From contig NZ_ATXG01000014.1 of NCBI RefSeq assembly GCF_000421565.1, positions 1 through 64,000 on the forward strand: DNA of 64,000 nucleotides, written 5' to 3'. A program made the translations under genes and the position numbers. Below the pieces are notes generated by a model that was not told the DNA's origin, ran no database searches, and saw only the letters and a program-made list of their open reading frames with translations. Position 1 is the first letter of the stretch; each line of letters begins with the position of its first letter. Positions 10,231 to 19,292 of this stretch are shown here, in pieces. Source of the stretch: Agromyces subbeticus DSM 16689. GTDB lineage: Bacteria; Actinomycetota; Actinomycetes; Actinomycetales; Microbacteriaceae.

Positions 10231-11166
10231 ATGTCCGTAACGGCCCCGATCAAGGCGAAGCTCCGCGTCGGCGACCTCATCTTCTCCCGCTCCGCGGTGT
10301 TCGCGGGGTCGATGATCCTCGTCACCCTCGCCGCGGTGGCCATCTTCCTCGTCGTGCAGAGCCTGCCTGCGATGGCGGCCTCGAACGAAGAGGCCTCGAT
10401 CCTCACGACGAACTTCTGGGCCTATGTCGGCCCGCTGCTCTTCGGCACGGTCTGGGCGGCCGCGCTCGCACTGGTCGTCGCGCTCCCGGTCTCGATCGGC
10501 ATCGCGCTCTTCATCTCGCACTACGCACCCCGCCGTCTCGCCTCTGTGCTCGGATACATCGTCGACCTGCTGGCCGCCGTGCCGTCGGTCGTCTTCGGCC
10601 TCTGGGGCATCGGCGTCTTCGCGCCGGCCCTCGTCACCGCCTACGCCTGGCTCAACGAGAACCTCGGCTGGATCCCGCTCTTCAGCGGCACCCCGTCGGC
10701 CACCGGCCGCACCATCCTCACCGCGGCCCTCGTGCTCGCCGTGATGGTACTGCCCATCATGACCGCGATCTGCCGTGAGGTCTTCCTGCAGACACCCGTG
10801 CTGCACGAAGAGGCCGCGCTGGCGCTCGGAGCCACCCGCTGGGAGATGATCCGAACCGCGGTGCTGCCGTTCGGTCGCCCCGGCATCATCTCGGCATCCG
10901 TGCTCGGCCTCGGTCGTGCGCTCGGCGAGACGATGGCGGTGGCCATGGTGCTCTCCGCATCTCCGGTCATCACGTTCCAGCTGATCACCTCGATCAACCC
11001 GAACACCACCGCCGCGAACATCGCGCTGAGCTTTCCCGAGGCATACGGCCTCAACGTCAACGTGCTCATCGCGACGGGCCTGATCCTCTTCATCGTGACC
11101 TTCGCGGTCAACGCGTTCGCGCGCTGGATCGTCAGCCGCCGCAAGGAATTCTCGGGAGCGAACTGA
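10231..11166 (+). CDS. pstC: Phosphate ABC transporter permease PstC
   Basis: A 311-residue polytopic permease with six predicted helices. It carries the cytoplasmic EAA loop HEEAALALGATRWEMIRTAVLPFGRPGI and the segment GRALGETMAVAMVL typical of PstC. The ATG at 10231 (MSVTAPIKAKLRVGD) is chosen over further upstream in-frame codons because the latter would start inside the pstS-pstC hairpin region. The stop overlaps the pstA start (TGATG). It forms the membrane channel with PstA. Confidence 0.95.
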   Translation: MSVTAPIKAKLRVGDLIFSRSAVFAGSMILVTLAAVAIFLVVQSLPAMAASNEEASILTTNFWAYVGPLLFGTVWAAALALVVALPVSIGIALFISHYAPRRLASVLGYIVDLLAAVPSVVFGLWGIGVFAPALVTAYAWLNENLGWIPLFSGTPSATGRTILTAALVLAVMVLPIMTAICREVFLQTPVLHEEAALALGATRWEMIRTAVLPFGRPGIISASVLGLGRALGETMAVAMVLSASPVITFQLITSINPNTTAANIALSFPEAYGLNVNVLIATGLILFIVTFAVNAFARWIVSRRKEFSGAN

Positions 11167-12260
11167 TGACTGTCCAAACCGAGCGCCCCGTCGAGGCCGC
11201 AGCTCCCATCTCCAACTCGCTCACCGCCGGCCGGCTGCCGAAGTCGGCGCCGTGGACGATCCTCGTCGTCGCGATCGCCGTCGCGGCCGCCGTCTTCGGC
11301 GTCGTCTCGATCGGCACGGGTGCCGGCTTCAACTGGGGCGGCGCACTGTTCGTGGGAGCGCTGCTCTACATTCCCTCGATCTGGCTGTTCTCGACCCTCG
11401 TCGAGGGGCGCCGACGCGCCATGGACCGCCTGGTCACCGCGCTCGTCACCGGCGCCTTCCTGTTGGCGATGATCCCGCTCGTCTCGCTCGCGATCACCGT
11501 CATCACGCTCGGCGCGGCTCGCTTCGACGCCGATTTCTTCTCGATGTCGATGCGCAACGTCACGGGCGAGGGCGGCGGCGCGCTGCACGCCATCATCGGC
11601 ACGCTGTTCATCACCGGTGCCGCCGCGATCATCTCGATCCCGGTCGGCCTCATGACCTCGATCTACCTCGTCGAGTACGGCCGCGGCCGTCTCGCCCGCG
11701 GCATCACCTTCTTCGTCGATGTCATGACGGGTATCCCCTCGATCGTCGCCGGGCTCTTCGCCTACTCGCTGTTCGCGATCTTCCTCGGCCCGGGCACCCG
11801 CACGGGCATCGCCGGCGCCGTGGCGCTGTCGCTGCTCATGATCCCGGTCGTCGTGCGCTCGAGCGAAGAGATGCTCCGCCTCGTTCCGAACGAGCTGCGT
11901 GAAGCAGCCTTCGCCCTCGGTGTGCCGAAGTGGCTCACGATCGTCAAGGTCGTGCTGCCGACGTCGATCGCCGGCATCACGACGGGCATCATGCTCTCGA
12001 TCGCCCGGGTGATCGGCGAGACCGCCCCGCTGCTCATCGCCGCCGGCTTCACCGCGAGCGTGAACTACAACCTCTTCTCCGACCGCATGCAGTCGCTGCC
12101 GGTGTACGTCTACACGCAGTACGCCAACCAGGGCAACCCGCCCGAGGCGTTCCTCGACCGCGCATGGGCGGCCGCGCTCACCCTCATCCTCATCGTCATG
12201 GCGCTGAACCTCATCGCGAGGCTCGTCGCCCGATTCTTCGCGCCGAAGTTCGGCCGCTGA
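11166..12260 (+). CDS. pstA: Phosphate ABC transporter permease PstA
   Basis: A 364-residue permease with the PstA-type EAA motif ([27 protein letters not shown]) and a helix with [18 protein letters not shown]. The N-terminal extension of about 80 residues with two extra hydrophobic stretches is longer than in enterobacterial PstA and common in actinobacteria. The ATG overlaps the pstC stop by one base, and pstB follows after 22 bp. Confidence 0.95.
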   Translation: MTVQTERPVEAAAPISNSLTAGRLPKSAPWTILVVAIAVAAAVFGVVSIGTGAGFNWGGALFVGALLYIPSIWLFSTLVEGRRRAMDRLVTALVTGAFLLAMIPLVSLAITVITLGAARFDADFFSMSMRNVTGEGGGALHAIIGTLFITGAAAIISIPVGLMTSIYLVEYGRGRLARGITFFVDVMTGIPSIVAGLFAYSLFAIFLGPGTRTGIAGAVALSLLMIPVVVRSSEEMLRLVPNELREAAFALGVPKWLTIVKVVLPTSIAGITTGIMLSIARVIGETAPLLIAAGFTASVNYNLFSDRMQSLPVYVYTQYANQGNPPEAFLDRAWAAALTLILIVMALNLIARLVARFFAPKFGR

Positions 12261-12282
12261 CCCACGCAAGCAAAGGAAACCC

Positions 12283-13062
12283 GTGTCCAAGCGCATCGAG
12301 GTCCGCGACCTCAACGTCTACTACTCGAAGTTCCTCGCCGTCGAGGGCGTGAACCTCGCGATCGAGCCCCGCAGCGTCACCGCGTTCATCGGGCCGTCGG
12401 GTTGCGGCAAGTCGACCTTCCTCCGCACGCTGAACCGCATGCACGAGGTGATCCCGGGGGCACGCGTCGAGGGCGAGGTGCTCATCGACGGCAACAACCT
12501 CTACGACCCCGACGTCGACCCCGTGCTCGTGCGTCGTCAGGTCGGCATGGTCTTCCAGCGGCCGAACCCGTTCCCGACGATGTCGATCAAAGAGAACGTG
12601 CTCGCGGGCGTGAAGCTCAACAACAAGCGCATCTCGAAGTCCGACGCCGACGAGCTCGTCGAGCGCTCGCTCCGCGGAGCGAACCTCTGGAACGAGGTCA
12701 AGGACCGCCTCGACCGCCCGGGCTCCGGCCTCTCGGGCGGCCAGCAGCAGCGACTCTGCATCGCGCGAGCGATCGCCGTCTCGCCAGAGGTCATCCTCAT
12801 GGACGAGCCGTGCTCGGCGCTCGACCCGATCTCGACCCTCGCGATCGAAGACCTCATCGAAGAACTGAAGCTCAAGTACACGATCGTGATCGTGACGCAC
12901 AACATGCAGCAGGCGTCGCGGGTCAGCGACCGCACAGCCTTCTTCAACATCGCGGGCACGGGCAAGCCGGGCAACCTCATCGAGTACGACGACACCACGA
13001 CGATCTTCTCGAACCCGTCGGTGCAGGCGACCGAAGACTACGTCTCGGGCCGCTTCGGTTGA
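12283..13062 (+). CDS. pstB: Phosphate ABC transporter ATPase PstB
   Basis: The 259-residue ABC ATPase has Walker [10 protein letters not shown] near residue 38, signature [16 protein letters not shown], Walker [14 protein letters not shown] and H-loop VTHNMQQA. It powers phosphate import by PstCA and in many bacteria also signals to PhoR. GTG at 12283 follows AAAGGAAA. It is the last gene of pstSCAB; no phoU is seen directly downstream, where a convergent aminotransferase gene begins. Confidence 0.96.
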   Translation: MSKRIEVRDLNVYYSKFLAVEGVNLAIEPRSVTAFIGPSGCGKSTFLRTLNRMHEVIPGARVEGEVLIDGNNLYDPDVDPVLVRRQVGMVFQRPNPFPTMSIKENVLAGVKLNNKRISKSDADELVERSLRGANLWNEVKDRLDRPGSGLSGGQQQRLCIARAIAVSPEVILMDEPCSALDPISTLAIEDLIEELKLKYTIVIVTHNMQQASRVSDRTAFFNIAGTGKPGNLIEYDDTTTIFSNPSVQATEDYVSGRFG

Positions 13063-13089
13063 TCCCGGCGCCGGTCCGGCCCGCCCCGC

Positions 13090-13977
13090 TCAGTCGCGGG
13101 GTGAGCGCAGGTAGTCGTTGAACGCCCGCGTCTCGGCGGCGTCGACGGCGACGGAGGTCCCGTCGAGCCGGGTGACCCCGACGGCGAGCCGCACGCTCGA
13201 CACGAGCCAGATCGCGTCGGCCGTGCGGAGCTCGGCGACGGGGATGTCGCGGTACTCGGTTGCCCGACCGGTCGCCGCGAGGTGCTCGAAGAGGCTCTGC
13301 TGCGTGGTGCCGTGCAGGATGGCACCCGATGGTGCCGGTGTCGAGTAGACGTCGCCATGGCGGAGGATGACGCTCGACGTCGGCCCCTCCATGACGAAGC
13401 CGTCTGAGGAGACGAAGATCGTGTCGTCGGCCCCGCGGCGGTGCGCTTCGCGGAGCGCGGCCATGTTGGTGGCGTAACTGAGCGTCTTCGCACCGAGCAG
13501 CAGCCACGGAGCCTGCTCAGCGGCGTCGTGCGCGTAGCCGCGGTCGAGCGTGACCACGGCGACGCCGCGCTCGCGCACGGCGGTGAAGTCGTTGGCGCGC
13601 GCCGCGTGCAGCCAGGCGGTGGGCGTCGGCCCGTGTTCGACGCCGCGGCTGAGCACGAGCTTCAACGCCCACTCGCCGTCGTCGGGCAGGGCGCTCACGG
13701 CGCGGTCGATCGCGGCACGCCACTGCGCGAGGTTCGGCTCGGGCAACTCGCAGATGAGTGCCGAGTTGCGCAGGCGCTCGAGGTGCGGCCCAGTCTCCTG
13801 CGCGTGCCCGTCGATGACGGCGAGGGTCTCGAAGACGCCGTCACCGCGTTGCGTCGACAGTTCGCCGACCCGCAGTGCCGGTGCTGCCGCGTCGACCTCG
13901 CGCAGCGTGGCGTCGAGGTCGAAGTCGACGGCGTCGGCGGGAACGGGTTCGATGAGCAGGGTGACGGTGTCGGGCAT
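13090..13977 (-). CDS. pabC: Aminodeoxychorismate lyase / class IV aminotransferase
   Basis: The 295-residue protein has the class IV PLP fold: QRGDGVFETLAV near residue 43, the Schiff-base lysine in GAKTLSYATN (Lys164), and EGPTSSVIL for phosphate binding. It most resembles aminodeoxychorismate lyase, which yields p-aminobenzoate for folate. Branched-chain or D-amino acid aminotransferases share the fold, so the substrate is not certain. It stands alone, convergent with pstB. The start is the ATG at 13977. Confidence 0.8.
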   Translation of the reverse strand: MPDTVTLLIEPVPADAVDFDLDATLREVDAAAPALRVGELSTQRGDGVFETLAVIDGHAQETGPHLERLRNSALICELPEPNLAQWRAAIDRAVSALPDDGEWALKLVLSRGVEHGPTPTAWLHAARANDFTAVRERGVAVVTLDRGYAHDAAEQAPWLLLGAKTLSYATNMAALREAHRRGADDTIFVSSDGFVMEGPTSSVILRHGDVYSTPAPSGAILHGTTQQSLFEHLAATGRATEYRDIPVAELRTADAIWLVSSVRLAVGVTRLDGTSVAVDAAETRAFNDYLRSPRD

Positions 13978-14067
13978 GTACCGATGCTACGCGGATGCCG
14001 CGGGATGGCCGCCGGCCCCGAGGCATCCGCTGCATCGGCAAGCTCGGCCGGAGTCGGGAGACGGAAA

Positions 14068-14147
14068 TGGCCGGCCGCAGAACGCCTCTCGGCGCGAGGC
14101 CGCTCGGAGCGGCGAATATTGGAGCCCGGGGTTACTGCGGCCGGCCA
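14068..14147. repeat. Long-loop inverted repeat
   Basis: TGGCCGGCCGCAG (14068-14080) is the perfect reverse complement of CTGCGGCCGGCCA (14135-14147), with a 54-nt spacer that contains its own small hairpins. It lies in the 223-bp gap between pabC and the 14201 gene, downstream of the latter. It may be an extended terminator or a structured RNA; no gene is visible in the gap. Confidence 0.55.
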
Positions 14148-14200
14148 CGTCAATTGTAAACGAGGTCGGGTGGGGTTTCATTCCCGCCCGCCGGCGATGT

Positions 14201-14839
14201 TCAGTCGAGCGCGTCGCGTCGCCAGAGTCGCGCGCACGAGGAGAGCTCGTCGGCGAGCTCGGTGAGGCGGTAGGCGCGGGTGGTGAGCGCCGAGGAGCGA
14301 TCGGCGTGCACGGAATCGCTCGCGTCGGCGTCGTCGGCGAGACTCGCCGAGCCTGCCGCCGCCACTCTCGCGAACGCCGCGGCCCGTTCGAGCGCGACCG
14401 CGAAGTCTCCGGTGAACAGGCCGCGCAGGATGCGGTCGGCGAGGTCACGGACCTCGTCGGCTCCGGCGGGAACCGGGGCGCCGGCGACGACCTGGTCGAT
14501 CGTGTGCGACACCTCGGTGCCGCGCTGGAACGCGAGGCTGAGGCTCAGCGGATCCTGCCGGATGAGCGTGCGCAGGAGGTAGACGCGCCAGAGCGCGCCG
14601 GGCAGGCTCTTGGCCGACGCCCTCGACCAGAGTTCGGCGATCGCGTCGATGCCGTGCTCGTCGGTGTACGAGACGAGCCGGCCGACGACATCGGGATCGG
14701 GGTCGGCGCGGACCCGCGAGAGCACGGCGGCCGCCGTGTCGTGGGCGACCCTGCTGAGGTGCGCGGGGTCTTCCGCTCCCTGGAAGCCCTCGAACATGCC
14801 GGGCGGGAACTTGGTGGGGCGAGTGAAATCTGAAGCCAT
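14201..14839 (-). CDS. Conserved actinobacterial protein of unknown function
   Basis: A 212-residue, mostly helical, soluble and acidic protein (MASDFTRPTKFPPGMFEGFQ at the N-terminus). It has no signal peptide, membrane segment or recognisable catalytic motif. I recognise the general sequence style as conserved in Microbacteriaceae but cannot assign a domain. The ATG at 14839 is chosen because upstream in-frame sequence is Arg-rich read-through of a non-coding region. It is followed by hairpins at 14068-14200 and is upstream-adjacent to a response regulator on the same strand, 110 bp away. Confidence 0.65.
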   Translation of the reverse strand: MASDFTRPTKFPPGMFEGFQGAEDPAHLSRVAHDTAAAVLSRVRADPDPDVVGRLVSYTDEHGIDAIAELWSRASAKSLPGALWRVYLLRTLIRQDPLSLSLAFQRGTEVSHTIDQVVAGAPVPAGADEVRDLADRILRGLFTGDFAVALERAAAFARVAAAGSASLADDADASDSVHADRSSALTTRAYRLTELADELSSCARLWRRDALD

Positions 14840-14949
14840 CGCCGCACACCTTACCCGCCTTCTCCGGGAGCTGTCGAAGAGCGGTCGTGTGCCCTGTTCT
14901 GGGTGCAGCACATCGCTCGATGCCCGGCGCCGTCTGCCAGGGCCGGAGG

Positions 14950-15633
14950 TCACGAACGGGCGCCGGCAATGCCGTGCTCGAAGGCCCAGATCACGACATG
15001 CACCCGATCGGGCAGGTCGAGCTTGCCGAGGATCGAGCGCACGTGGGTCTTCACGGTGTTGCCGGTCAAGTAGAGGCGTTCGGCGACCTGCTCGTTCGAG
15101 GCGCCGGTGATCAGCAGCATCAGCACCTCCCGCTCGCGCGGAGTGAGCCCCTCGAGCAGCTGCTCGGCGTCATGCGGGGCCGGTGCCCGCGCCACGAAGT
15201 CCAGCAGGCTCGCGGTCGCCCGAGGCGCGAGCACCGCATCGCCCACGTGCACGGCCCTGATCGCTGCGGCGATCTCGTCACTCGAGGCGTCTTTCGTGAG
15301 GAAGCCGCCGGCGCCGGCGCGGATCGCGGCGAACACGTAGTCGTCGAGGTCGTAGGTGGTGAGGATCAGCACCCGGGTGCCGGGTTGATCGGCCATGAGG
15401 CGGCGCGTCGTCTCGATGCCGTCGAGCCGCGGCATCCTGATGTCCATCAGCACCACGTCGAGCCGGTGGGCGCGCGCCGACTCGAGCAGCTCGGTTCCGT
15501 CGGCCGCGACCACGACGAGCTCGAGGTCGTCGTGCGCCTCGATCATCACCGCGACCGCCGAGCGGATCAGCGCCTGGTCGTCGGCGATGGCCACGCGGAT
15601 GCGCGCCGGCGCTGACATGTCGGCGGCAGTCAC
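14950..15633 (-). CDS. NarL/LuxR-type response regulator
   Basis: The 227-residue protein has a receiver domain with acidic pair Asp18-Asp19, phospho-acceptor Asp64 in VVLMDIRMP, and Lys in FLTKDAS. A C-terminal LuxR helix-turn-helix follows (LTPREREVLMLLITGASNEQ, then KTHVRSILGKL). GTG at 15633 overlaps the kinase stop (GTGA); an internal ATG at 15618 is the alternative start. It is partner to the adjacent histidine kinase. Likely targets are its own operon and the divergent membrane protein gene. Confidence 0.9.
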   Translation of the reverse strand: MTAADMSAPARIRVAIADDQALIRSAVAVMIEAHDDLELVVVAADGTELLESARAHRLDVVLMDIRMPRLDGIETTRRLMADQPGTRVLILTTYDLDDYVFAAIRAGAGGFLTKDASSDEIAAAIRAVHVGDAVLAPRATASLLDFVARAPAPHDAEQLLEGLTPREREVLMLLITGASNEQVAERLYLTGNTVKTHVRSILGKLDLPDRVHVVIWAFEHGIAGARS

Positions 15634-17039
15634 TGCGACTGCCCGTCGACGGGTGCCAGCGGAAGGGTGGCGCGGGTGCGCCACCCGGGCCCGACGCCGA
15701 GGGGGCCGGTCTCGAGGCTGCCGCCGCGCTGCTCGACGCGGTCGCGCATGCCTCGGATGCCGCGGCCACCGCCGGGCGACGTCGTCGGCGCGTGCGGAGT
15801 CGTTGCGCCCGAGCCGCCGTCGTCGTCGACGGTGACGACGAGTGCGCGGTCGCTCCATTCGAGGTGCACCTCGCTTCGGCCGGGTGCCGTCGTGTGCTTC
15901 AGGGTGTTCGTGAGCGATTCCTGCACGACCCGGTACACCGTGAGGCCGACGCCGGGGCTGACTGGATGCGGACTGCCCAGCTCGGCGAAGTCCACGGTGC
16001 GGCCTGCTCCCGACGCACGAGCGACGAGATGCTGCAAGTCGGCGAGGTCGGGGCTCGGCTGCCGGGCGGCGAGCGCGGCGTCATCGCCCGGAGCGCCGGG
16101 GTTCGACTCGGCGAGCACGGAGACGAGCCCGCGCATGTCGGCCATCGCATTACGACCGGTCGAGACGACGTGCTCGATCGCCGTGCGCGCCTTCGCCTCG
16201 TCGCGCCCGAGGAGCAGCCTCGAGGCCTCGGCCTGGGCGACCATGACGGCGAGCGAATGGGAGATGACGTCGTGCAGCTCGCGGCCGAGTCGGCGACGGT
16301 CGTCGGCCGCGGCTTCGCGTTCCTGTCGTGCCCGGAGCTCGGCAGCCTGCTCCCGGGCGAGTTCCCTGGCGGCGCGCGTGCGCGTGAACTCGAGCCGGTA
16401 CCGCCCGAGCGCCCAGGCCGCCCCGATCGAGGCGACGAGGAATCCGGCGAGCGCGATCAGGACCCCCGGCTCGGGACGCATCGAGGCAGCTCCGCCGTGG
16501 GCGATCGCCACGACGGTGATCATCGCCGCGCCGCCGAGCCCGAACACGAGCACGGCGATATCGGCACGACGGGCACCGCTCGTGGCCGCGGTGAACACGA
16601 AGACGAGGTACACGACGCTGCTCGGCACCAGCACCGCGACGGCGGGAGTGCCCGGCAGGCTGGCGCCGACGAGCGCGAGCATGATCGCCGAAGCGATCAC
16701 GAGGCCCGCGAACGGTGCGCGCCGGCGCAGTGCCGTCCCGATGTGCAATGCGATGAAGAGAGCGATGACCACGAGAGCCCACGTACCATCGCCCTTCTCC
16801 TGCACCGCACGAAGCACCTCGACCACGGTGATCGGCAGCAGCGCCGCCGCGATCGCGACCGCCCAGACCACGTCGGCGAGCGACGGTGCGAGCCGCGAGC
16901 GAGACGACCGCGTGTGCGCGGCGTCGCCCTCCGGCGGCTCGCCCGGCGACGGCTCGCCCAGCGGCCCGCCTGGCGAGGTCGGCGACGGAGTGGAGGAACG
17001 CGAGCTGGCAACCATTTCGCCGCTCACGCTACCTGCCAC
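15630..17039 (-). CDS. NarL-family sensor histidine kinase
   Basis: The 469-residue membrane kinase has a Pro/Gly-rich cytoplasmic N-terminus (GGPLGEPSPGEPPEG), about five or six membrane helices (residues 50-215) without a large extracellular sensor loop, then a HisKA_3 dimerisation helix with GRELHDVISHSLAVM (His near 254). The HATPase_c domain has VVQESLTNTLKHT and GGGRGIRGMRDRVEQRGG. Such kinases often sense membrane stress or lipophilic compounds. It is coupled to the response regulator by a 4-bp overlap. Confidence 0.9.
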   Translation of the reverse strand: MAGSVSGEMVASSRSSTPSPTSPGGPLGEPSPGEPPEGDAAHTRSSRSRLAPSLADVVWAVAIAAALLPITVVEVLRAVQEKGDGTWALVVIALFIALHIGTALRRRAPFAGLVIASAIMLALVGASLPGTPAVAVLVPSSVVYLVFVFTAATSGARRADIAVLVFGLGGAAMITVVAIAHGGAASMRPEPGVLIALAGFLVASIGAAWALGRYRLEFTRTRAARELAREQAAELRARQEREAAADDRRRLGRELHDVISHSLAVMVAQAEASRLLLGRDEAKARTAIEHVVSTGRNAMADMRGLVSVLAESNPGAPGDDAALAARQPSPDLADLQHLVARASGAGRTVDFAELGSPHPVSPGVGLTVYRVVQESLTNTLKHTTAPGRSEVHLEWSDRALVVTVDDDGGSGATTPHAPTTSPGGGRGIRGMRDRVEQRGGSLETGPLGVGPGWRTRATLPLAPVDGQSQ

Positions 17040-17042
17040 GAG

Positions 17043-17090
17043 AGCGCCCGCGCCTCACCCGTCGGGGTGAGGCGGTCGATCGCGGGCGCT
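17043..17090. promoter_or_regulatory. Nested inverted repeats in a divergent promoter region
   Basis: Outer arms AGCGCCCGCG (17043-17052) and CGCGGGCGCT (17081-17090) enclose inner arms CGCCTCACCC (17051-17060) and GGGTGAGGCG (17065-17074) with a 4-nt centre. The element fills half of the 110-bp region between the histidine kinase and the divergent membrane gene. It is a strong candidate operator for the response regulator. Confidence 0.65.
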
Positions 17091-17149
17091 GGGACGCTGG
17101 CCGAACAGGCCCCATCAGGGCGCACAAACACGCAGAGGAGCCAGGACGC

Positions 17150-18385
17150 ATGACCTCCATCGAACGATCCGCTGACCGCACGCGGTCCGGAGACGGACGC
17201 TCGCCCAACGGCGCAACCGCAGCGCGGCAGTCGAACCTCGAGCGCGGCCGACGATCGGAGCGGCGCACGCGGACGCTCGCCATCGGCGCGCTCATCAGCT
17301 CGGCGGCCGTCACCGGACTCGCGATCGTCTGGCTCACGACGCCGGAGTCGAGCCCCTTCGCCACGACGGCCACCGCCACGAGTCTCGCGGACACACTCCT
17401 CGACGCGGCGGCCGCCGCGCTGCTGGCCCTCGTCGTCGGGGTCACGGGAATCGCACTCGGCACGGCCCTGACCATTCGCCCCGATCTCGCCCGGCGCTTG
17501 GTCGTCGGCAGCGCTGCAGCGGTGCTGGCCCTCGCCTTCGCCTTCCTGTTCGGCAGCATGTCGACCATCGCGATCGCCGGCTATCTCTTCGGGGCGCTCG
17601 CCGTCGTGGCGGGTCCGGTCACGATCCTCGTCCTGCTCTGGCGGGCTCCACGACTCGGCTCTGCCCTGCTCGTGCTGCTTCTCGCGCTGCTCGCGGTCGC
17701 CTTCATGTGGGCGGGACTCACGGTCGACGCCGTCACAGGCTTCGCCGTGAACACCGGCAGAGCCCTCGTCGCCGGCTCCGGTGTGTTCTCGCTCGTCGGC
17801 CTCGGTCTCGTGTCGACACTGCTGTGGAGCGCCATCGCGATCATCGTGCTTCGCTCAGTCGGATCCGGCCGGTTCGAGGCCTGGCTCGTGCGCCACCGCC
17901 GGAGCATCACGCTGCTCGCCGCTGCCGGGCCGCTGCCGTACCTCGTGGCTCGGGCGAGCTGGTTGACGCCGTGGCCGCTCTTCGGCCCGAGCAGTGACGA
18001 CCTGGACCCGGCCACCCTTGCCACCGGGCTCGTTCTCGGCGGTGGGGCCGCGGCCGCCTGCCTGCTCACCCTCGGACTCATCCTGCCGTGGGGTCGTGTG
18101 TTCCCGCGCTGGATGCCGCGCATCGGCGGCCGCTCGGTTCCAGTCGCGGTGGCGGCTGTTCCGGGGTTCACCGCCGCCGGGATCCTCTGCGTCGCTGCGG
18201 TGCCCATGCTGATGACGACGGTCGGACCGGCCGATTCACCCGCCGACGCTCTCTTGGTGAACCTCGTGCTGCCGCTCTGGTTCTGGGGCCCGATGCTCGC
18301 CCTCGCCGTCAGCGCATACGTCGCCTGGCGGGCTCGCGACGGCGTGTCGAGCGCGGCCCGAGCCGGCACCCGCAGTGCTCTGTGA
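17150..18385 (+). CDS. Polytopic membrane protein, probable two-component target
   Basis: The 411-residue protein has a basic cytoplasmic N-terminus of about 45 residues (RGRRSERRTRT) and some ten hydrophobic helices with short loops. There is no ATPase, transporter signature or catalytic motif I can name. AGAGGAG lies 9 nt before the ATG at 17150. Divergent placement from a kinase/regulator pair across a nested inverted repeat suggests it is controlled by, or senses together with, that system (inference). Its 3' end overlaps a convergent HNH gene by 150 bp. Confidence 0.7.
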   Translation: MTSIERSADRTRSGDGRSPNGATAARQSNLERGRRSERRTRTLAIGALISSAAVTGLAIVWLTTPESSPFATTATATSLADTLLDAAAAALLALVVGVTGIALGTALTIRPDLARRLVVGSAAAVLALAFAFLFGSMSTIAIAGYLFGALAVVAGPVTILVLLWRAPRLGSALLVLLLALLAVAFMWAGLTVDAVTGFAVNTGRALVAGSGVFSLVGLGLVSTLLWSAIAIIVLRSVGSGRFEAWLVRHRRSITLLAAAGPLPYLVARASWLTPWPLFGPSSDDLDPATLATGLVLGGGAAAACLLTLGLILPWGRVFPRWMPRIGGRSVPVAVAAVPGFTAAGILCVAAVPMLMTTVGPADSPADALLVNLVLPLWFWGPMLALAVSAYVAWRARDGVSSAARAGTRSAL

Positions 18386-18826
18386 TTGCATGCGACTCCG
18401 CCAGTCATTGCCCATTCGCTCATAGGTGATCTTTGCGTGGCAGTTTCGACAACGCACATCACATTTCGCGATCTCCTCGCTCACACGCTTCCACGAGTAG
18501 GCCGCCTTCGCTAACTTCATTACCTCGGCCGTCTTCTCCACTTCGGCTCGGTGATCGAAGTCGAGCACCCGGAGGTCTGCCTCACCGCAATCGACACATG
18601 GATTGGCGAGCAGATAGGCGCCGATGCGCTCGAGGTGCGCCGCGCGGGTCTTTGCGACCTGCGTGGCGACCGCCTTCCGGTGGCGAATCAGGTTGTCAGC
18701 GTAGTACCGCCGTGCACGTGCTTTGTTGCAGCCCCGGCACACGGATTGCCGTCCATCAGGCGCCGCAGTGCGCAGATTGAACTCCGCGAGAATGAGGCTG
18801 CGTCGACAGCTCGAACACGTCTTCAC
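18236..18826 (-). CDS. HNH-type endonuclease with zinc-finger Cys pairs
   Basis: The 196-residue frame begins at GTG 18826, 5 nt after GGGAGG. Cys pairs occur as TCSSC, CRGC, CVDC and CRNC; the HNH core is VLDFDH followed by RCRNCHAKI, as in phage-type HNH proteins. The recognisable protein ends near residue 148 (ERMGNDWR). The last 50 residues are simply the antisense of the convergent membrane gene, so the native stop was probably lost. Sequence around it is visibly less GC-rich and lies by tRNA-Lys, which suggests horizontal arrival. Activity is unproven. Confidence 0.72.
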   Translation of the reverse strand: MKTCSSCRRSLILAEFNLRTAAPDGRQSVCRGCNKARARRYYADNLIRHRKAVATQVAKTRAAHLERIGAYLLANPCVDCGEADLRVLDFDHRAEVEKTAEVMKLAKAAYSWKRVSEEIAKCDVRCRNCHAKITYERMGNDWRSRMQSQSTAGAGSGRARHAVASPPGDVCADGEGEHRAPEPERQHEVHQESVGG

Positions 18827-18989
18827 CAGCACCTCCCAGAAGAACGACAAGAAACGGTGGATCGAAGCCGCTGCTGAAACGGCCGAGCCGAGCACCGTGC
18901 CCGTGGTCATGAGGCGAGCCTATGACTGCCGGCCGACACGGACCGTCCTGGCACCGCACACACGCTCAAGCAAGCTATTCTGGTTCGAC

Positions 18990-19062
18990 GGGCCTCTAGC
19001 TCAGTTGGTAGAGCAGCGGACTTTTAATCCGCGGGTCGTCGGTTCGAGCCCGACGGGGCCTA
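18990..19062 (+). tRNA. tRNA-Lys (anticodon TTT)
   Basis: The 73-nt cloverleaf has acceptor arm GGGCCTC paired with GGGGCCT (two G-U pairs), a D-arm GCTC..GAGC, anticodon stem GCGGA/TCCGC with loop CTTTTAA, and a T-arm with TTCGAGC. The discriminator is A and the genome continues CCC, so CCA is not fully encoded. Confidence 0.96.
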
Positions 19063-19292
19063 CCCTCTTCTTCAGCCGTCTCGGGGCACCGCCTCGGCGG
19101 GCGTTCGAGCTGGTTCCCGCCATGGCGGCTCCTCCCCAGGTGTCCCTCATGCCCACGGCACCGTGTGCATGGTCTCAACGTAGACCTGCTCCACGGCGAT
19201 GCGCCAGAGGAGATCGGCGAATCGGCGTGCACCGTTCACGCTCGCAAATCGGCGGTTCGTCGAGACGACGCAAGCGGATGTCGCGGCCGAGG

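Noticed and set aside
18990-19292. tRNA-Lys as an attachment site of an integrated element
   Set aside because: No integrase and no repeated copy of the tRNA 3' end are found within the window, although the HNH gene nearby may be foreign.
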